Source of the DNA: CBDFKJ01 sp965248805
GTDB taxonomy: Bacteria > Pseudomonadota > Alphaproteobacteria > UBA6615
Length of the DNA stretch: 64,000 nucleotides
Direction of reading: 5' to 3'
NCBI GenBank assembly: GCA_965248805.1
Contig: CBDFKJ010000005.1
Coordinates: 1-64,000 of the forward strand
Positions 43,050-52,287 of this stretch are shown here, piece after piece; position 1 is the stretch's first letter; every line of letters starts with the position of its first letter. Below the pieces are notes generated by a model. It was not told where the DNA came from. It searched no databases and worked only from the letters and a program-made list of their open reading frames with translations. Both the position numbers and the translations under genes were made by a program.

Positions 43050-44495
43050 GACCCGCGGGCCCTCAGGGCAACCGGCCCCTCCGCCGGCGTGGCTGCGCGC
43101 GCGCAGCGGCGGATACCGGGCGAGCAGGGCCGCGCACTCGGCCATGGACTCCGAATCGTTGAACATCGGCACGCCGGCGGCCTCCATGGCGCCGAACCAA
43201 GCGTCCTTGTCGACCAATGTCCCCATCATCGAGTGCAGCATCGGCAGTCCCGCTGCGGCCGCCTCGGGGGCCAGCGCCGCCAGGCGGGCGATCACCGGTG
43301 CAGCGTCGACCATGAACGGCACGACGTGAATGCCCAGGATCGCGTCGTAGGCGTTGGCTGCCGCTGCGATGGTGGCCTCCAGGACCTCGCCGAAACGGTC
43401 CTCGCGGGCATCGGCCAGCAGGTCGAGGGGATTGGCAATCGACGCTTCGCCGGGCAGTTCGCCGCGCAGGCGTTGCGCCATCGGTGGCGGCAGCGGCGCC
43501 AGATCGAGCCCGCTTGCCGCCGCCATATCGGCGGTCAGCACGCCGGGGCCGCCGGAGTTCGAAAGGATCAGCGCCCGCCGGCCGAGGCCCTGCGGGTAAA
43601 ATCCGAAGCCCTTGGCGGCCAACAGCAATTGCCGCGCGCTGCGCAGGCGCACCATGCAGCAATCGGCGCAGAACGCGTCGATGGCCGCGTCCTCATTGGG
43701 CACTGCGCCGGTGTGCGCGCGCGCCGCGGCGCCGCCGCGATCGGTGTGGCCGCCGACCAACGCCAGCACCGGCTTCTTGGCCGCAACGGCGCGGGCCATG
43801 GTGCGCAGCCGCTCCGGGTCGGCCACCGATTCCACGTACAGGATGACCGCGCCCAGCACATCGTCGTGGCCGAGGAACTCCAGGTAGTTCTCGATCCCCA
43901 GATGCATGGCGTTGCCAACGGATACGACGGTCGTCAGTGGGATACTTTGCTGCACCGACTTGGCAATGATCTCCTCGGCCAGCGCGCCGGATTGGGTGAT
44001 CAGGGCGATGCCGCCATGGCGGCCCGGCCCGGGGGGCAGGTCGCGCAGGAACGCCGGTGCGAAGGACTGCGTGGGCACCATGCTGATGATGCCGGCGGAA
44101 TTGGGCCCGGCGATGGTTACGCCGCCCGCTTCGGCGATCTCGCGCACCCGGCGATCGCGCGCCTGCCCCTCGGCACCGGCCTCGGCGAAGCCGCCCGGCA
44201 GGATGAGAACGCGCTTGTGGCCGGTTGCGGCGGCCTCTTCAACCGCGTCGGGGATCAGATCGGGGCGAATGACGATGACCACGAGATCGGCCGGCGGCGA
44301 AACCGACGCCAACGAGGAGTGCACGGTCAGCCCGAAAATGGTGCCGCCCTTGGGATTGACCGGGATGATCTCGCCGCCGTAGCCGCTGCGCAGCAAAAGT
44401 TGCAGCACCGCCCCGCCCGACGACGTCGGACGCTCGCCGGCGCCGACGACGGCCACCCGCCGGGGCGCGAAGAAGGGTCTGAGGTCGCGGGCCAC
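43046..44495 (-). pseudogene. NDP-forming acyl-CoA synthetase, 3'-end frameshift
   Basis: Starts MARDLRPFFAPRRVAVVGAG (CoA-binding Rossmann domain), then IAGPNSAGIISMVPTQSF, IALITQSGALAEEIIAKSVQ, ALILSNSGGPGVLTADMAAA and the ligase-CoA domain to LLARYPPLRAR. This is the alpha part (about 465 residues) of acetate-CoA-ligase-type enzymes; no ATP-grasp beta domain is visible. The frame as written runs on antisense through the methyltransferase genes to 42528. A (GC)5 tract at 43095-43104 with one GC unit restored gives RARAATPAEGPVALRARGS and a stop at 43046, a far more natural end. Confidence 0.7.
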
Positions 44496-44497
44496 GG

Positions 44498-44629
44498 TCA
44501 GATATCGGGATCAACGACTACGGGTACGTGGTCGGATGCGTGGGATCGCCCGCGAGCGCCATATGCCGGCCGACGCAGCGGATCCATGCGCGGGCGCACG
44601 GAGTTGATGTTCGACGAGGCGATTCGCAT
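44498..44629 (-). pseudogene. xthA: internally deleted exodeoxyribonuclease III relic
   Basis: A 43-codon frame, ATG 44629 to TGA 44498. It begins MRIASSNINSVRPRMD, matching the ExoIII start (MRIATWNINSVRxR), and ends HASDHVPVVVDPDI, matching the ExoIII terminus with the catalytic Asp-His of SDHAPVV. Only the two ends remain, joined in frame with about 200 residues lost. The DNA-repair nuclease activity must be gone. Confidence 0.6.
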
Positions 44630-44675
44630 GGCGGTTCCAGCCCCTAAGGCGAGCAATCTAGCGCGCCTGATCGGC

Positions 44676-45236
44676 TCAAAAAATGTGGAAGTGGTCGCCG
44701 ACCACGCCCAGTGGCCAGCGGCCCGCAGCGTACAGTCGGTATTTGACGGCAAACACATGGTCACCGTCGCCGCAGCCGAGGATGGCGAGTACCGCCTGGT
44801 AGCAGGCTTGCGTGGCGGCACCGGCGGCGACACGGATGAGGCTCTCATCGGCGATACCATCGCGCGCGGACGCCATCGCAGCAGCGCCGAGCACGATGTC
44901 GCCGGCCGCGTCCGTGACGTCACTCAACTGTCGCAGCGCCACCGACGCGCCGTGCCGCGCTGCCGCGTGGGCGCCCAAGAGGTCCTGCAGCTCTTGCTCG
45001 GTGCTCCACCAGGCTTGCGACCAGTTCGGGTCACGTGTCGTACGCTCAGCGTCACGCCAACCAGTTGCATTTTTTATACAAATAATTGGTATACAAAGTT
45101 CATCGGCATAGGCGTTGATGTCGGCGATCTCACCGGCGGTCAGGGGGGCGCCGAGCGCCGCAAACCATGAGTCGCGGCGGAGTTGCCGGACGAAGGCGTG
45201 GATCGGCGAGTCAGCGTCTACCGGGCGCAGCGACAC
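44676..45236 (-). CDS. hypothetical protein next to diiron oxygenase
   Basis: 186 residues from GTG 45236, 9 nt after the PaaA-like gene. All-helical appearance, with DINAYADELCIPIICIKNAT, SQAWWSTEQELQDLLGAHAA and a C-terminal VFAVKYRLYAAGRWPLGVVG. I do not recognise the family. Tight spacing to the oxygenase suggests a partner subunit or accessory protein of that enzyme. Confidence 0.55.
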   Translation of the reverse strand: MSLRPVDADSPIHAFVRQLRRDSWFAALGAPLTAGEIADINAYADELCIPIICIKNATGWRDAERTTRDPNWSQAWWSTEQELQDLLGAHAAARHGASVALRQLSDVTDAAGDIVLGAAAMASARDGIADESLIRVAAGAATQACYQAVLAILGCGDGDHVFAVKYRLYAAGRWPLGVVGDHFHIF

Positions 45237-45973
45237 GATCGGTGGCTAGGCCGCCGCGGCCGGCACCGGCGGCAGGCGCAGGCCCAGCTTGTCCTCCACC
45301 AGCGCTCGCGCACGCACGACGTAGTCGGCGCGCATCGCCTCGTTGGTGCGTTGCTTGATGCCGAAGCGGCGGAAGGTCTCGTTGTTTGGCGACTTGGCGC
45401 GACCAAAGAACGGCGGCAGCAACGGGAAATAGCGGTCGATGGCGTCTTGAACAGCGACCCGTCCATCAGCGGTCTGAGCGAGGTCGCCGCAAAAGTCCTC
45501 GCCGAACTGGGCGTGAAAGCGCTCCTCCGGCATTGTCATGCGCGCCAGGTTGCGCAAGGGATGGAAGCTGCAGTGCAGCAAATCCTCCACCTGCAGGATC
45601 TCCGCCAGATCGGCCAGCAGCTTGATGACGCAGAACTCCGGCCAGCTTTTCATCGGGAAGGCAAAGATCGACAGCGGCCGCTTGTCGCCGCCGGACGTGA
45701 GTTCGCCGTCGGGAAGGCCGATCTGCTCGCCCAGCTCCTTGAAACGGACGTGGTGACCATACTCCTCCATGGCGACGCGGCGGGTCAGCCACTTGGCATA
45801 CGGCGTCGGCGCCAGGGCGATGGCCGGCTCGTCGAACACCTGCGCGCCGTAGAGCTCGTTCACGGCATGGCTGCGCACGATCTTGCGCACGGCGTTCTGG
45901 TAGTCCTCGGGCTGGCGGTGTGAACCGCTCCGGGTTTGGCGGAGGCTCCAACTCTTGAGAAAGTGGAGCCATT

Positions 45974-46300
45974 ATGAGCAAGACAAGGAACAGGTTTTCT
46001 TCTGAGGTTCGCGCCCGTGCGGTGCGGATGGTTGTGGATCACGAGGGCGAACACGCCTCGCGTTGGGCGGCTGTTTCCTCGATAGCTGGGAAGATCGGCT
46101 GCACGGCGCAGACACTCAATGAGTGGGTGAAGAGGTTCGAGCGCGATAGCGGCGTGCGCGCCGGCGTCCCCAGCGAGGTCGCCGAGCGGCTGAAAGCCCT
46201 GGAGCGGGAGAACCGCGACCTCCGGCAGGTCAACGAGATCCTGCGCAAGGCGAGCGCCTATTTTGCCCAGGCGGAGCTCGACCGCCGGTTCAAGCCATGA
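45974..46300 (+). CDS. IS3 orfA, HTH transposase subunit
   Basis: 108 residues: MSKTRNRFSSEVRARAVRMV, an HTH segment KIGCTAQTLNEWVKRFERD, and a leucine-zipper tail ERLKALERENRDLRQVNEIL. This is the DNA-binding half of IS3 transposase. orfB starts in the -1 frame with an ATGA overlap, so coupling or frameshifting yields OrfAB. Confidence 0.92.
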   Translation: MSKTRNRFSSEVRARAVRMVVDHEGEHASRWAAVSSIAGKIGCTAQTLNEWVKRFERDSGVRAGVPSEVAERLKALERENRDLRQVNEILRKASAYFAQAELDRRFKP

Positions 46301-47202
46301 TCGCGTTCATCGGCGATCACCGCGAGGCGCACGGGGTCGAGCCGATCTGCAAGGTGCTGCCGATCGCCCCGTCGACCTACTACGACCATGTGGCCAGGCG
46401 GCGCGATCCGGCCAGGCTGTCGGCACGGGCGAAACGGGATATGGCTCTCAAGGTCGAGGTCCGACGCGTCTTCAAAGAGAACTTCCGTGTCTACGGCGTT
46501 CGCAAGGTGTGGCGACAATTGCAGCGGGAAGGCTTCGATGTCGCTCGCTGCACTGTTGAGCGGCTGATGCGGGAGATGGGCTTGCAAGGGGTGATCCGCG
46601 GCAAGCCGATCCGCACGACAGTCAGCGACCAGGCCGCGCCTTGCCCGCTCGACAAGGTCAATCGCCAGTTCCACGCTCCGGCACCGAACAGGCTGTGGGT
46701 CTCGGACTTTACCTACGTGGCCACTTGGGCTGGCTTCGTCTATGTCGCCTTTGTCATCGACGCCTATGCCCGCCGCATCGTCGGCTGGCGGGTGAGCCGG
46801 ACAGCCCATGCCGGCTTTGTTCTCGATGCCCTGGAACAAGCGCTTCATGCGCGGCGACCCGTCCATCGCGGTGGGCTGATCCATCACAGCGATAGAGGGA
46901 GCCAATATGTCTCGATCAAATATACCGAGCACCTGGCGGAAGCGGGCATCGAACCCTCGGTGGGCAGCGTCGGCGACTCTTATGACAATGCTCTGGCCGA
47001 GACCATCAATGGTCTTTACAAAGCCGAGGTCATTCACCGGCGCGGGCCGTGGCGCTCATTCGAGGCCGTCGAGCTCGCTACTCTGGAATGGGTGGATTGG
47101 TTCAACAACCGGCGGCTCCTGGAGCCCATCGGAAACATCCCGCCGGCCGAAGCCGAGGAACGCCACTACGCCATGCTGAAGCAGTCAGACATGGCGGCGT
47201 GA
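46297..47202 (+). CDS. IS3 orfB, DDE transposase
   Basis: 301 residues with the rve integrase core: RLWVSDFTYVATWAGFVYVA (first Asp), GLIHHSDRGSQYVSIKYTEH (second Asp) and NALAETINGLYKAEVIHRRG (Glu, spaced 35 in DD35E). Complete and probably active given an identical protein in copy 2. Confidence 0.94.
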   Translation: MIAFIGDHREAHGVEPICKVLPIAPSTYYDHVARRRDPARLSARAKRDMALKVEVRRVFKENFRVYGVRKVWRQLQREGFDVARCTVERLMREMGLQGVIRGKPIRTTVSDQAAPCPLDKVNRQFHAPAPNRLWVSDFTYVATWAGFVYVAFVIDAYARRIVGWRVSRTAHAGFVLDALEQALHARRPVHRGGLIHHSDRGSQYVSIKYTEHLAEAGIEPSVGSVGDSYDNALAETINGLYKAEVIHRRGPWRSFEAVELATLEWVDWFNNRRLLEPIGNIPPAEAEERHYAMLKQSDMAA

Positions 47203-47428
47203 CTCAAACAAAATGGCCTCCGCCAAACCCGGAGCGGTTCAGTGAAACTCCTCGACGGTCTTCACCACGGGTATGTCGGCCATGACCTCTCCTGGGGCTT
47301 ATCCGGCTGAATTTTGATCCACTGCGACAAAGCTTCCGGCGCAGTGCGGCATCGCCTCCTCCGACACGCCCGCCAAAACAGCCGCGCTTGTGAAAAACAT
47401 AATCCTTCCAAACTGGTTGGACAGTGCA

Positions 47429-48356
47429 TCAGATCAATGGCTCGGAATTGAAGGCCTCAAGGTCGGTCATGGGGTCCGCAAAGTGCGGCTGCAACTCGGT
47501 CGAGATCGCGGCGGCGAGATCGTCGAGCTGGTCGCCGGCGATACGTGCGCGTGGCCGTGGCTGAGAAAAAACGAACACCTCGCGGCCGCGGACGCCAAAG
47601 AGTTGGCCGGTGATGGCCGCGGCCGCCGGACTGCACAGATGGCCGACGAAAGTGGCCACGTGATCGGCCCCGACCTTCAGTGCCCGCTCCTTGTAGACGG
47701 ACTGTGCTTCGTTGGCGGGCGTGTTGGTCTCGGTAACGCGGGTCGCTGCGAACGGCGCTACTGCGTTGCAGGTCACCGCCGAGCGCGCCATGTCGAGCGC
47801 GGTTACGCGGGTGAGGCCCATCAGGCCCGCCTTGGCGCTGGCATAGGCCGCCTGACCGTAGTTGCCGTAGAATCCGGCGCTGGACACGATGTTGACGATG
47901 CGTCCCCAATCGTAGGGGGCGCCGCCGCGCTCGGCCTTGGCCTGCGCGCGTAGAATCGGCGTGGCGGCGTTGATCAGGTAGAACGGGCCGGAAAGATTGG
48001 TCCGTAGCACCGCCTCCCAGTCGAAGGGGTCGGCCTTGAAGACGAAGGCATCGCGCAGGATCGCGGCGTTGTTGACCAGAATATCGAGCCCGCCGAACCG
48101 ATCGAAGGCCAGCTCGACCGCTTGAGGCGCGGTGCTCGGGCTCGCGATCGATTCGACAAACGCCACCCCCCCCCAGCTCCTCGGCCATGCGTTGCGCGAT
48201 GGAAGGATCGGCGCCGATGCCGTCAATGCCGGTGCCGTTGTCGGCGACCACGACCCTGGCGCCGCGGGCGGCGAGCGCGCGCGCGATGGCGGCGCCGATG
48301 CCGCGGCCGGCGCCGGTGACCAGCGCGACCCGGCCGTCGAGTTCGGTCGTTGTCAT
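47429..48356 (-). pseudogene. short-chain dehydrogenase/reductase with poly-G frameshift
   Basis: From ATG 48356 the N-terminus is DGRVALVTGAGRGIGAAIAR (TGxxxGIG cofactor motif). The frame breaks at a run of nine C (nine G on the coding strand) at 48166-48174; with eight, it continues as GGGVAFVESIASPSTAPQAV and through LDILVNNAAILRDAF, IVNIVSSAGFYGNYGQAAYA (catalytic Ser, Tyr and Lys in YASAK) to the end at 47429, about 308 residues. It resembles hydroxyacyl-CoA dehydrogenase-type SDRs (HSD17B4-like). It overlaps the reductase gene by 4 nt, same operon. Confidence 0.82.
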
Positions 48357-49381
48357 GCTTGCGTCAACCGGTCTGCCTTTTCGGCCTCAGTGTGGAAGGC
48401 GTCGTCATGGATGTCCTCGCTACGCATCCCCTGCCCCTGCAGGAACGCGCGCGTCGCCTCGACCATCGGCGGCGGGCCGGCAAGGTACGCCTTCCAACCA
48501 TCGAAGTCGTCCAAGCGCCGCGCCATCTCCTGGTGGACGAGCCCGCAAGCGCGTGTTGTCGACCCAAGGGGCTGCGAAAGGACGATCGTGTAGTCGAAAT
48601 TGGCATGGCCGGCGGCGAGCGCATCGAGGTGCGCCGCCATATACACATCGGGCTCGTCGCGGACGCCGAACATAAGGTGAATCGGCTGTCGACTGCCGGC
48701 GCCCAGAGCAGTTTCGATGATCGACTTGATCGGCGCCAGGCCCGAGCCGCCAGCGACCGCCAAAATCGGGCCGCTATGCGTATCGCGCCAATACGCCGCG
48801 CCGTAGGGACCCTCCAACTGCACGGCATCGCCCGGCTGCAGCGAGTCGTAAACGAAATTGCTGGCGCGGCCGCCATCGATCCGTCGGATGTGGAACTCCA
48901 GGAGTTCCTCGTCCGGCCGATTGGGCATGGAGTAGTCGCGCGGCGGTTGGCCGTCGAACGTGAGTTCGGCGTACTGTCCCGGCGAGAACAAAAAGGGATC
49001 GTCCGATGGATTTCGCAGCCCCACCCGCCTGATGTCATGGGTCAGGTCGTCTAGGCCAACCACGTTACACTCGATCCGCCGGTGCGGGTGCACCGCGATT
49101 TCATCCTGGGACAGCCAGGCGACAGTGACGGGGTCCCAGGGAACCGAACGGCAGGCCAGGATGAGGCCGGTTGCCTGTTCCGCCTCGGTAAGAGCATACT
49201 CCGAATGGGCCATGAGTTCGACTTCGCCTTCGATCACGCGGGATTTACACGCTCCGCAATTGCCTGACCTGCAGCCATGCGGGTATGGAATACCGTTGCG
49301 CAGTGCCGCTTCCAGGATGGTCTCACCAAGTTCCACCTCAATCGGTACCGCATGTTGCTCGATCGTTACGGCTACACCCAT
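48353..49381 (-). CDS. 2Fe-2S ferredoxin-FAD/NAD oxidoreductase
   Basis: 342 residues from ATG 49381. The N-terminal plant-type ferredoxin domain has PHGCRSGNCGACKSRVIEGE plus a distal Cys in LILACRSVPW. The FAD domain has PRDYSMPNRPDEELLEFHIR, and the NAD domain PILAVAGGSGLAPIKSIIE. Such single-chain reductases (phenol hydroxylase P5/PaaE-like) feed electrons to diiron oxygenases, here presumably the PaaA-like protein encoded downstream. Divergent from a MarR regulator. Confidence 0.86.
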   Translation of the reverse strand: MGVAVTIEQHAVPIEVELGETILEAALRNGIPYPHGCRSGNCGACKSRVIEGEVELMAHSEYALTEAEQATGLILACRSVPWDPVTVAWLSQDEIAVHPHRRIECNVVGLDDLTHDIRRVGLRNPSDDPFLFSPGQYAELTFDGQPPRDYSMPNRPDEELLEFHIRRIDGGRASNFVYDSLQPGDAVQLEGPYGAAYWRDTHSGPILAVAGGSGLAPIKSIIETALGAGSRQPIHLMFGVRDEPDVYMAAHLDALAAGHANFDYTIVLSQPLGSTTRACGLVHQEMARRLDDFDGWKAYLAGPPPMVEATRAFLQGQGMRSEDIHDDAFHTEAEKADRLTQA

Positions 49382-49429
49382 GCCGTGGCCCGCACGCCTA
49401 TCGGTTGTACCAAAGGGGGGAGGACTAGA

Positions 49430-49451
49430 TTTGTTTGCCAGTCCAACTAAA
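49430..49451. promoter_or_regulatory. candidate MarR operator
   Basis: TTTGTTTG at 49430-49437 and CAACTAAA at 49444-49451 form an imperfect inverted repeat (6 of 8 positions) within the 98-bp divergent gap between the reductase and marR genes, where a MarR-family repressor typically binds. Confidence 0.35.
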
Positions 49452-49479
49452 TTCAAGCCCCGGTCATTAGTCCGAATTC

Positions 49480-49935
49480 ATGATGGCTGATCAGGTAGTG
49501 ACCCGGCGGCCGGCCGCTAAATATGGGATATTGTCCAACCTCACCGGTTTTCATATTCGCCGCGCCCAAGTCGCCATGTTCCAGCATTTCTCCGAATCGG
49601 TGGCGCCGCACGATGTGACGCCGGGGCAGTTCGGTGTCCTCAGCTTGATCGCGGCGAACCCCGGCCTCAGCCAGTCCGATCTCGCCGGCGCATTGGATGT
49701 GGACCGGTCGACGGTGGTCGCAGTCATCAACCGGCTGTCCGCGCGACACTGGGTCGAGCGCCGTCCGTCGCAGCGCGATCGGCGTGGCAACGCTTTGCAT
49801 CTGACACCCGGCGGGGATGTGGTGTGGCGCGAGATCACCGAACGCGCGCGTCAGCACGAGGAGGCGTTTCTCAAGCCCCTCGACGCGTCCGAACAACGCC
49901 AATTGCTCGACCTACTCCGCCGCCTCGCGCGCTAG
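49480..49935 (+). CDS. MarR-family transcriptional regulator
   Basis: 151 residues. Winged-helix features: VTPGQFGVLSLIAANPGLSQ, DLAGALDVDRSTVVAVINRL (recognition helix) and the wing RRPSQRDRRGNALHLTPGG. It probably senses an aromatic or CoA-linked ligand and represses the divergent oxygenase operon. Its 3' end overlaps the convergent glutaminase-like gene by 24 bp. Confidence 0.87.
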   Translation: MMADQVVTRRPAAKYGILSNLTGFHIRRAQVAMFQHFSESVAPHDVTPGQFGVLSLIAANPGLSQSDLAGALDVDRSTVVAVINRLSARHWVERRPSQRDRRGNALHLTPGGDVVWREITERARQHEEAFLKPLDASEQRQLLDLLRRLAR

Positions 49936-50733
49936 GTCCGCCGCCCGTGCCGCGGCGCGCACCCGGCAAGCGTCGCCGAAGGCCCCGAACAACGCCTGCG
50001 CGTGCGGGTTTCCCATCACCTTGTACTCTGGATGCCACTGCACCGCGATCGCGAACGCCGGCGCCGTAGTGACTCGCACGGCCTCGATCACCCCATCATC
50101 GCTCTCGGCCTCGACCGCCAGCCCCGCGCCCAGGCGGTCGATGGCCTGGGCGTGCAACGAATTTACGATCACATGCGCTGGGTCCAGTCCTAGCTTGGCT
50201 GCCAGCCCGGCCAGGACACCACCCCGGGTTAGCCGTACCGGATGCGCTGGCCCGTAGTTGACGTCATGCGGCGCCCCCGGCGTTAGCCGATGGTCGCGCT
50301 TGCCCGGTAGCTCACGCACGTTTTGATGCAGCGTGCCGCCCAGAGCGACGTTCAGTTCCTGGATGCCACGGCACATAGCGAGCAACGGCACACCGGCCTT
50401 GATCGCGGCCCGGATCAGCGCCAGCGTCGTGGCGTCGCGGGCGGGATCGTGACGGGTGCCATCGCGACTCGGCGCGCCGTCATAGTGACGCGGCTCGACA
50501 TTGGAAGGGCTGCCGGTGACCAACAGGCCGTCGATACGCGCGACGACGGCGGGGATATCGAGCCGCCCGCCGGCTCGAAGATCGCCGAGCGCCGGCACCA
50601 GTAGCGGCAGCGCGCCGGCGGCGTCGCAAACGGCGGTGACGTATTTATCGCCGACCGCGTGATAGGGACCGCCGTCGACTTCACGCATACACGCTGTCAA
50701 CGCCACGATCGGTACATTGTCACTGGCAACCAT
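49912..50733 (-). CDS. puuD: gamma-glutamyl-GABA hydrolase-like class I amidotransferase
   Basis: 273 residues. PuuD/peptidase C26 motifs: DGLLVTGSPSNVEPRHY, the nucleophile in LLAMCRGIQELNVALGGTLH, and the His-Glu pair in AVQWHPEYKVMGNP. It would split gamma-glutamyl-aminobutyrate or a related isopeptide in polyamine use. There are no other Puu genes nearby, so the precise substrate is uncertain. Confidence 0.82.
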   Translation of the reverse strand: MVASDNVPIVALTACMREVDGGPYHAVGDKYVTAVCDAAGALPLLVPALGDLRAGGRLDIPAVVARIDGLLVTGSPSNVEPRHYDGAPSRDGTRHDPARDATTLALIRAAIKAGVPLLAMCRGIQELNVALGGTLHQNVRELPGKRDHRLTPGAPHDVNYGPAHPVRLTRGGVLAGLAAKLGLDPAHVIVNSLHAQAIDRLGAGLAVEAESDDGVIEAVRVTTAPAFAIAVQWHPEYKVMGNPHAQALFGAFGDACRVRAAARAADLAREAAE

Positions 50734-50796
50734 GGCCCTCGCCCTGAAGCACTGCGCGCGCTGGCGCCGCCGTCACGCCGATATTACGGTGCGCCT

Positions 50797-51564
50797 GTGA
50801 CTGAGATAGTTCAGACGCTGGTCGCATTCAAACTCGCCATCGTGGCGGGCTGGTTCGCGCTGTTCTTTGTGCTGGAGCGCTGGCGCGCGGCCGCACCGGT
50901 CCCGCCGAGTGTCGACCGTCGGCGGCGGCTCGGGCGCAATGGCGGGCTGTGGCTGGTCAATTCGGTCCTGTCGTTGACGTTGGTTGTGCCGGTCTCGGCC
51001 TGGGCCGCGGGCCACCATCTGGGCTGGCGGCCAGACAGTTGGCACAGCATGGTGCTCGACCTCGCGGTGTTGGAGTTGCTGATTTATTGGTGGCACCGCG
51101 CCAATCACGCCGTGCCGTTGCTGTGGCGCTTTCATGCAACGCATCATCTGGATCGGACGCTCGACACGTCGACGGCGATCCGCTTCCATTTTGGCGAGGT
51201 GATGTTGTCCGCATTGGCGCGGGCGGCGATTATCATGGCGCTCGACATACCGCTGGCGTCGATATTGGTGTTCGAGATCGTCATCCTGCTGACGACCATT
51301 TTTCACCACTCGAACGTTCGGTTGCCGCACGGATTGGAAGCGGCGCTGGCGCTGGTCATCATCACCCCGTCAATCCATTGGGTTCATCACCACGCGGTGC
51401 GCAGCGACACCAACGCCAACTACGGCATCGTGTTTTCGTTTTGGGATCGGCTGTTCCGCACCATGAGCCGCAGCAGACGAACACCCGCCATGGAGATCGG
51501 CATCGAGGGCGAGGGGGAAGAAGATCTGGGACGGCTGTTGCTGCGTCCGTTCGTCGCCGGCTGA
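50797..51564 (+). CDS. fatty acid hydroxylase / sterol desaturase-family protein
   Basis: 255 residues from GTG 50797; the upstream frame overlaps puuD antisense. The eight-histidine pattern is visible: WWHRANH, WRFHATHHLDRTLDTS, FHHSNV and the late SIHWVHHHAVRSDTNANYGI. There are about four TM helices. These membrane diiron enzymes hydroxylate lipids. It ends 12 nt before the convergent LolA-like gene. Confidence 0.86.
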   Translation: MTEIVQTLVAFKLAIVAGWFALFFVLERWRAAAPVPPSVDRRRRLGRNGGLWLVNSVLSLTLVVPVSAWAAGHHLGWRPDSWHSMVLDLAVLELLIYWWHRANHAVPLLWRFHATHHLDRTLDTSTAIRFHFGEVMLSALARAAIIMALDIPLASILVFEIVILLTTIFHHSNVRLPHGLEAALALVIITPSIHWVHHHAVRSDTNANYGIVFSFWDRLFRTMSRSRRTPAMEIGIEGEGEEDLGRLLLRPFVAG

Positions 51565-51576
51565 TTGTGCGCGTGC

Positions 51577-52188
51577 CTACTCGCGCTCGTTGAGCACGGG
51601 ATCGATCATGCTGAAGAGATCGTCATCGAGGACGACGCCGAACTGCGGGTCGAGAAGCGCGACTTCCACCTCGGCGCCCTGCGCGTCGATGATCTGCCAC
51701 TTGACCAGGCGCAGCGGGTTATCCTCCATGACGATCGTCAGTGTACCGGCGTCTGGCTCCTCGCGCATGACCAGCGACACGCGGATGGCATTGGCCTCTC
51801 GCTCGAAGCCGACGATTTCCGCGCGCTCGTCGAGACTTATGTCTTCGTTCAGCAAAAGGGTCAGCGGCGTTTGGTGGGCGGGGATGTAGCTCGTCTGCCT
51901 GAGCTTGCTGTCGTGGTACATGACCCAATTGTCGTGGGCGACCATGAACACCGGCACCGGAGGGTCGTAATCAATGCGCATGCGGCCCGGCCGCGACATG
52001 TAGATCCGCCCTTGCGCGATTCGGCCCTCGGCAAGCTGCAGAAACCGGGCCTCGAAGGTGGTTACGCGGTTGAGATAGTCCTCTATCCTGACGACCAGCG
52101 CCCGGTCGTCCTCGCTGAGGTCGATCGCCAACGCCGGCGCCGCCGTGAGTACGGCCAGCGCCCCCAGGATCAGACCAAATCGCCACAT
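51577..52188 (-). CDS. lolA: LolA-like outer-membrane lipoprotein carrier protein
   Basis: 203 residues from ATG 52188, with the signal peptide MWRFGLILGALAVLTAAPAL. Mature motifs: LNRVTTFEARFLQLAEGRIA, GRIYMSRPGRMRIDYDPPVP, and TLTIVMEDNPLRLVKWQIID, typical of the LolA fold. It would ferry lipoproteins across the periplasm. Isolated from other lol genes here; a LolA-like paralogue cannot be excluded. Confidence 0.82.
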   Translation of the reverse strand: MWRFGLILGALAVLTAAPALAIDLSEDDRALVVRIEDYLNRVTTFEARFLQLAEGRIAQGRIYMSRPGRMRIDYDPPVPVFMVAHDNWVMYHDSKLRQTSYIPAHQTPLTLLLNEDISLDERAEIVGFEREANAIRVSLVMREEPDAGTLTIVMEDNPLRLVKWQIIDAQGAEVEVALLDPQFGVVLDDDLFSMIDPVLNERE

Positions 52189-52287
52189 GTCTGATAGATG
52201 GCGCGCGAACGCGTCGCTGTCGATCAATTTCGTGTGGTGGCAATTCCGCGTGGGTGTCCGCCAATGCGGACGGCGGCCGTCGGGCAA

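Larger units (their letters stand above)
45921..47241 (+). mobile_element. IS3-family insertion sequence, copy 1 (1321 bp)
   Basis: Bounded by inverted repeats TGAACCGCTCCGGGTTTGGC at the left and its complement at the right end (47217-47241). A 3-bp direct target duplication GTG lies at 45918-45920 and 47242-47244. It carries orfA and orfB. An identical-length copy lies at 60697-62017 in the opposite orientation. Confidence 0.93.
45246..47283 (-). pseudogene. PaaA/PaaC-like diiron oxygenase, split by IS3
   Basis: The N-terminal fragment (47283-47245) reads MADIPVVKTVEEF; the rest (45920-45246) begins HRQPEDYQNAVRKIVRSHAV. Removing the 1321-bp IS3 and one GTG target copy joins them in frame to 237 residues. 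Diiron-type motifs are MEEYGHHVRFKELGE and MTMPEERFHAQFGEDF (E-x2-H patterns). Family: phenylacetate-CoA oxygenase PaaA/PaaC-like ferritin fold. With the ferredoxin-type reductase at 48353 it would form a CoA-ester or aromatic oxygenase; insertion should abolish it. Confidence 0.8.
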
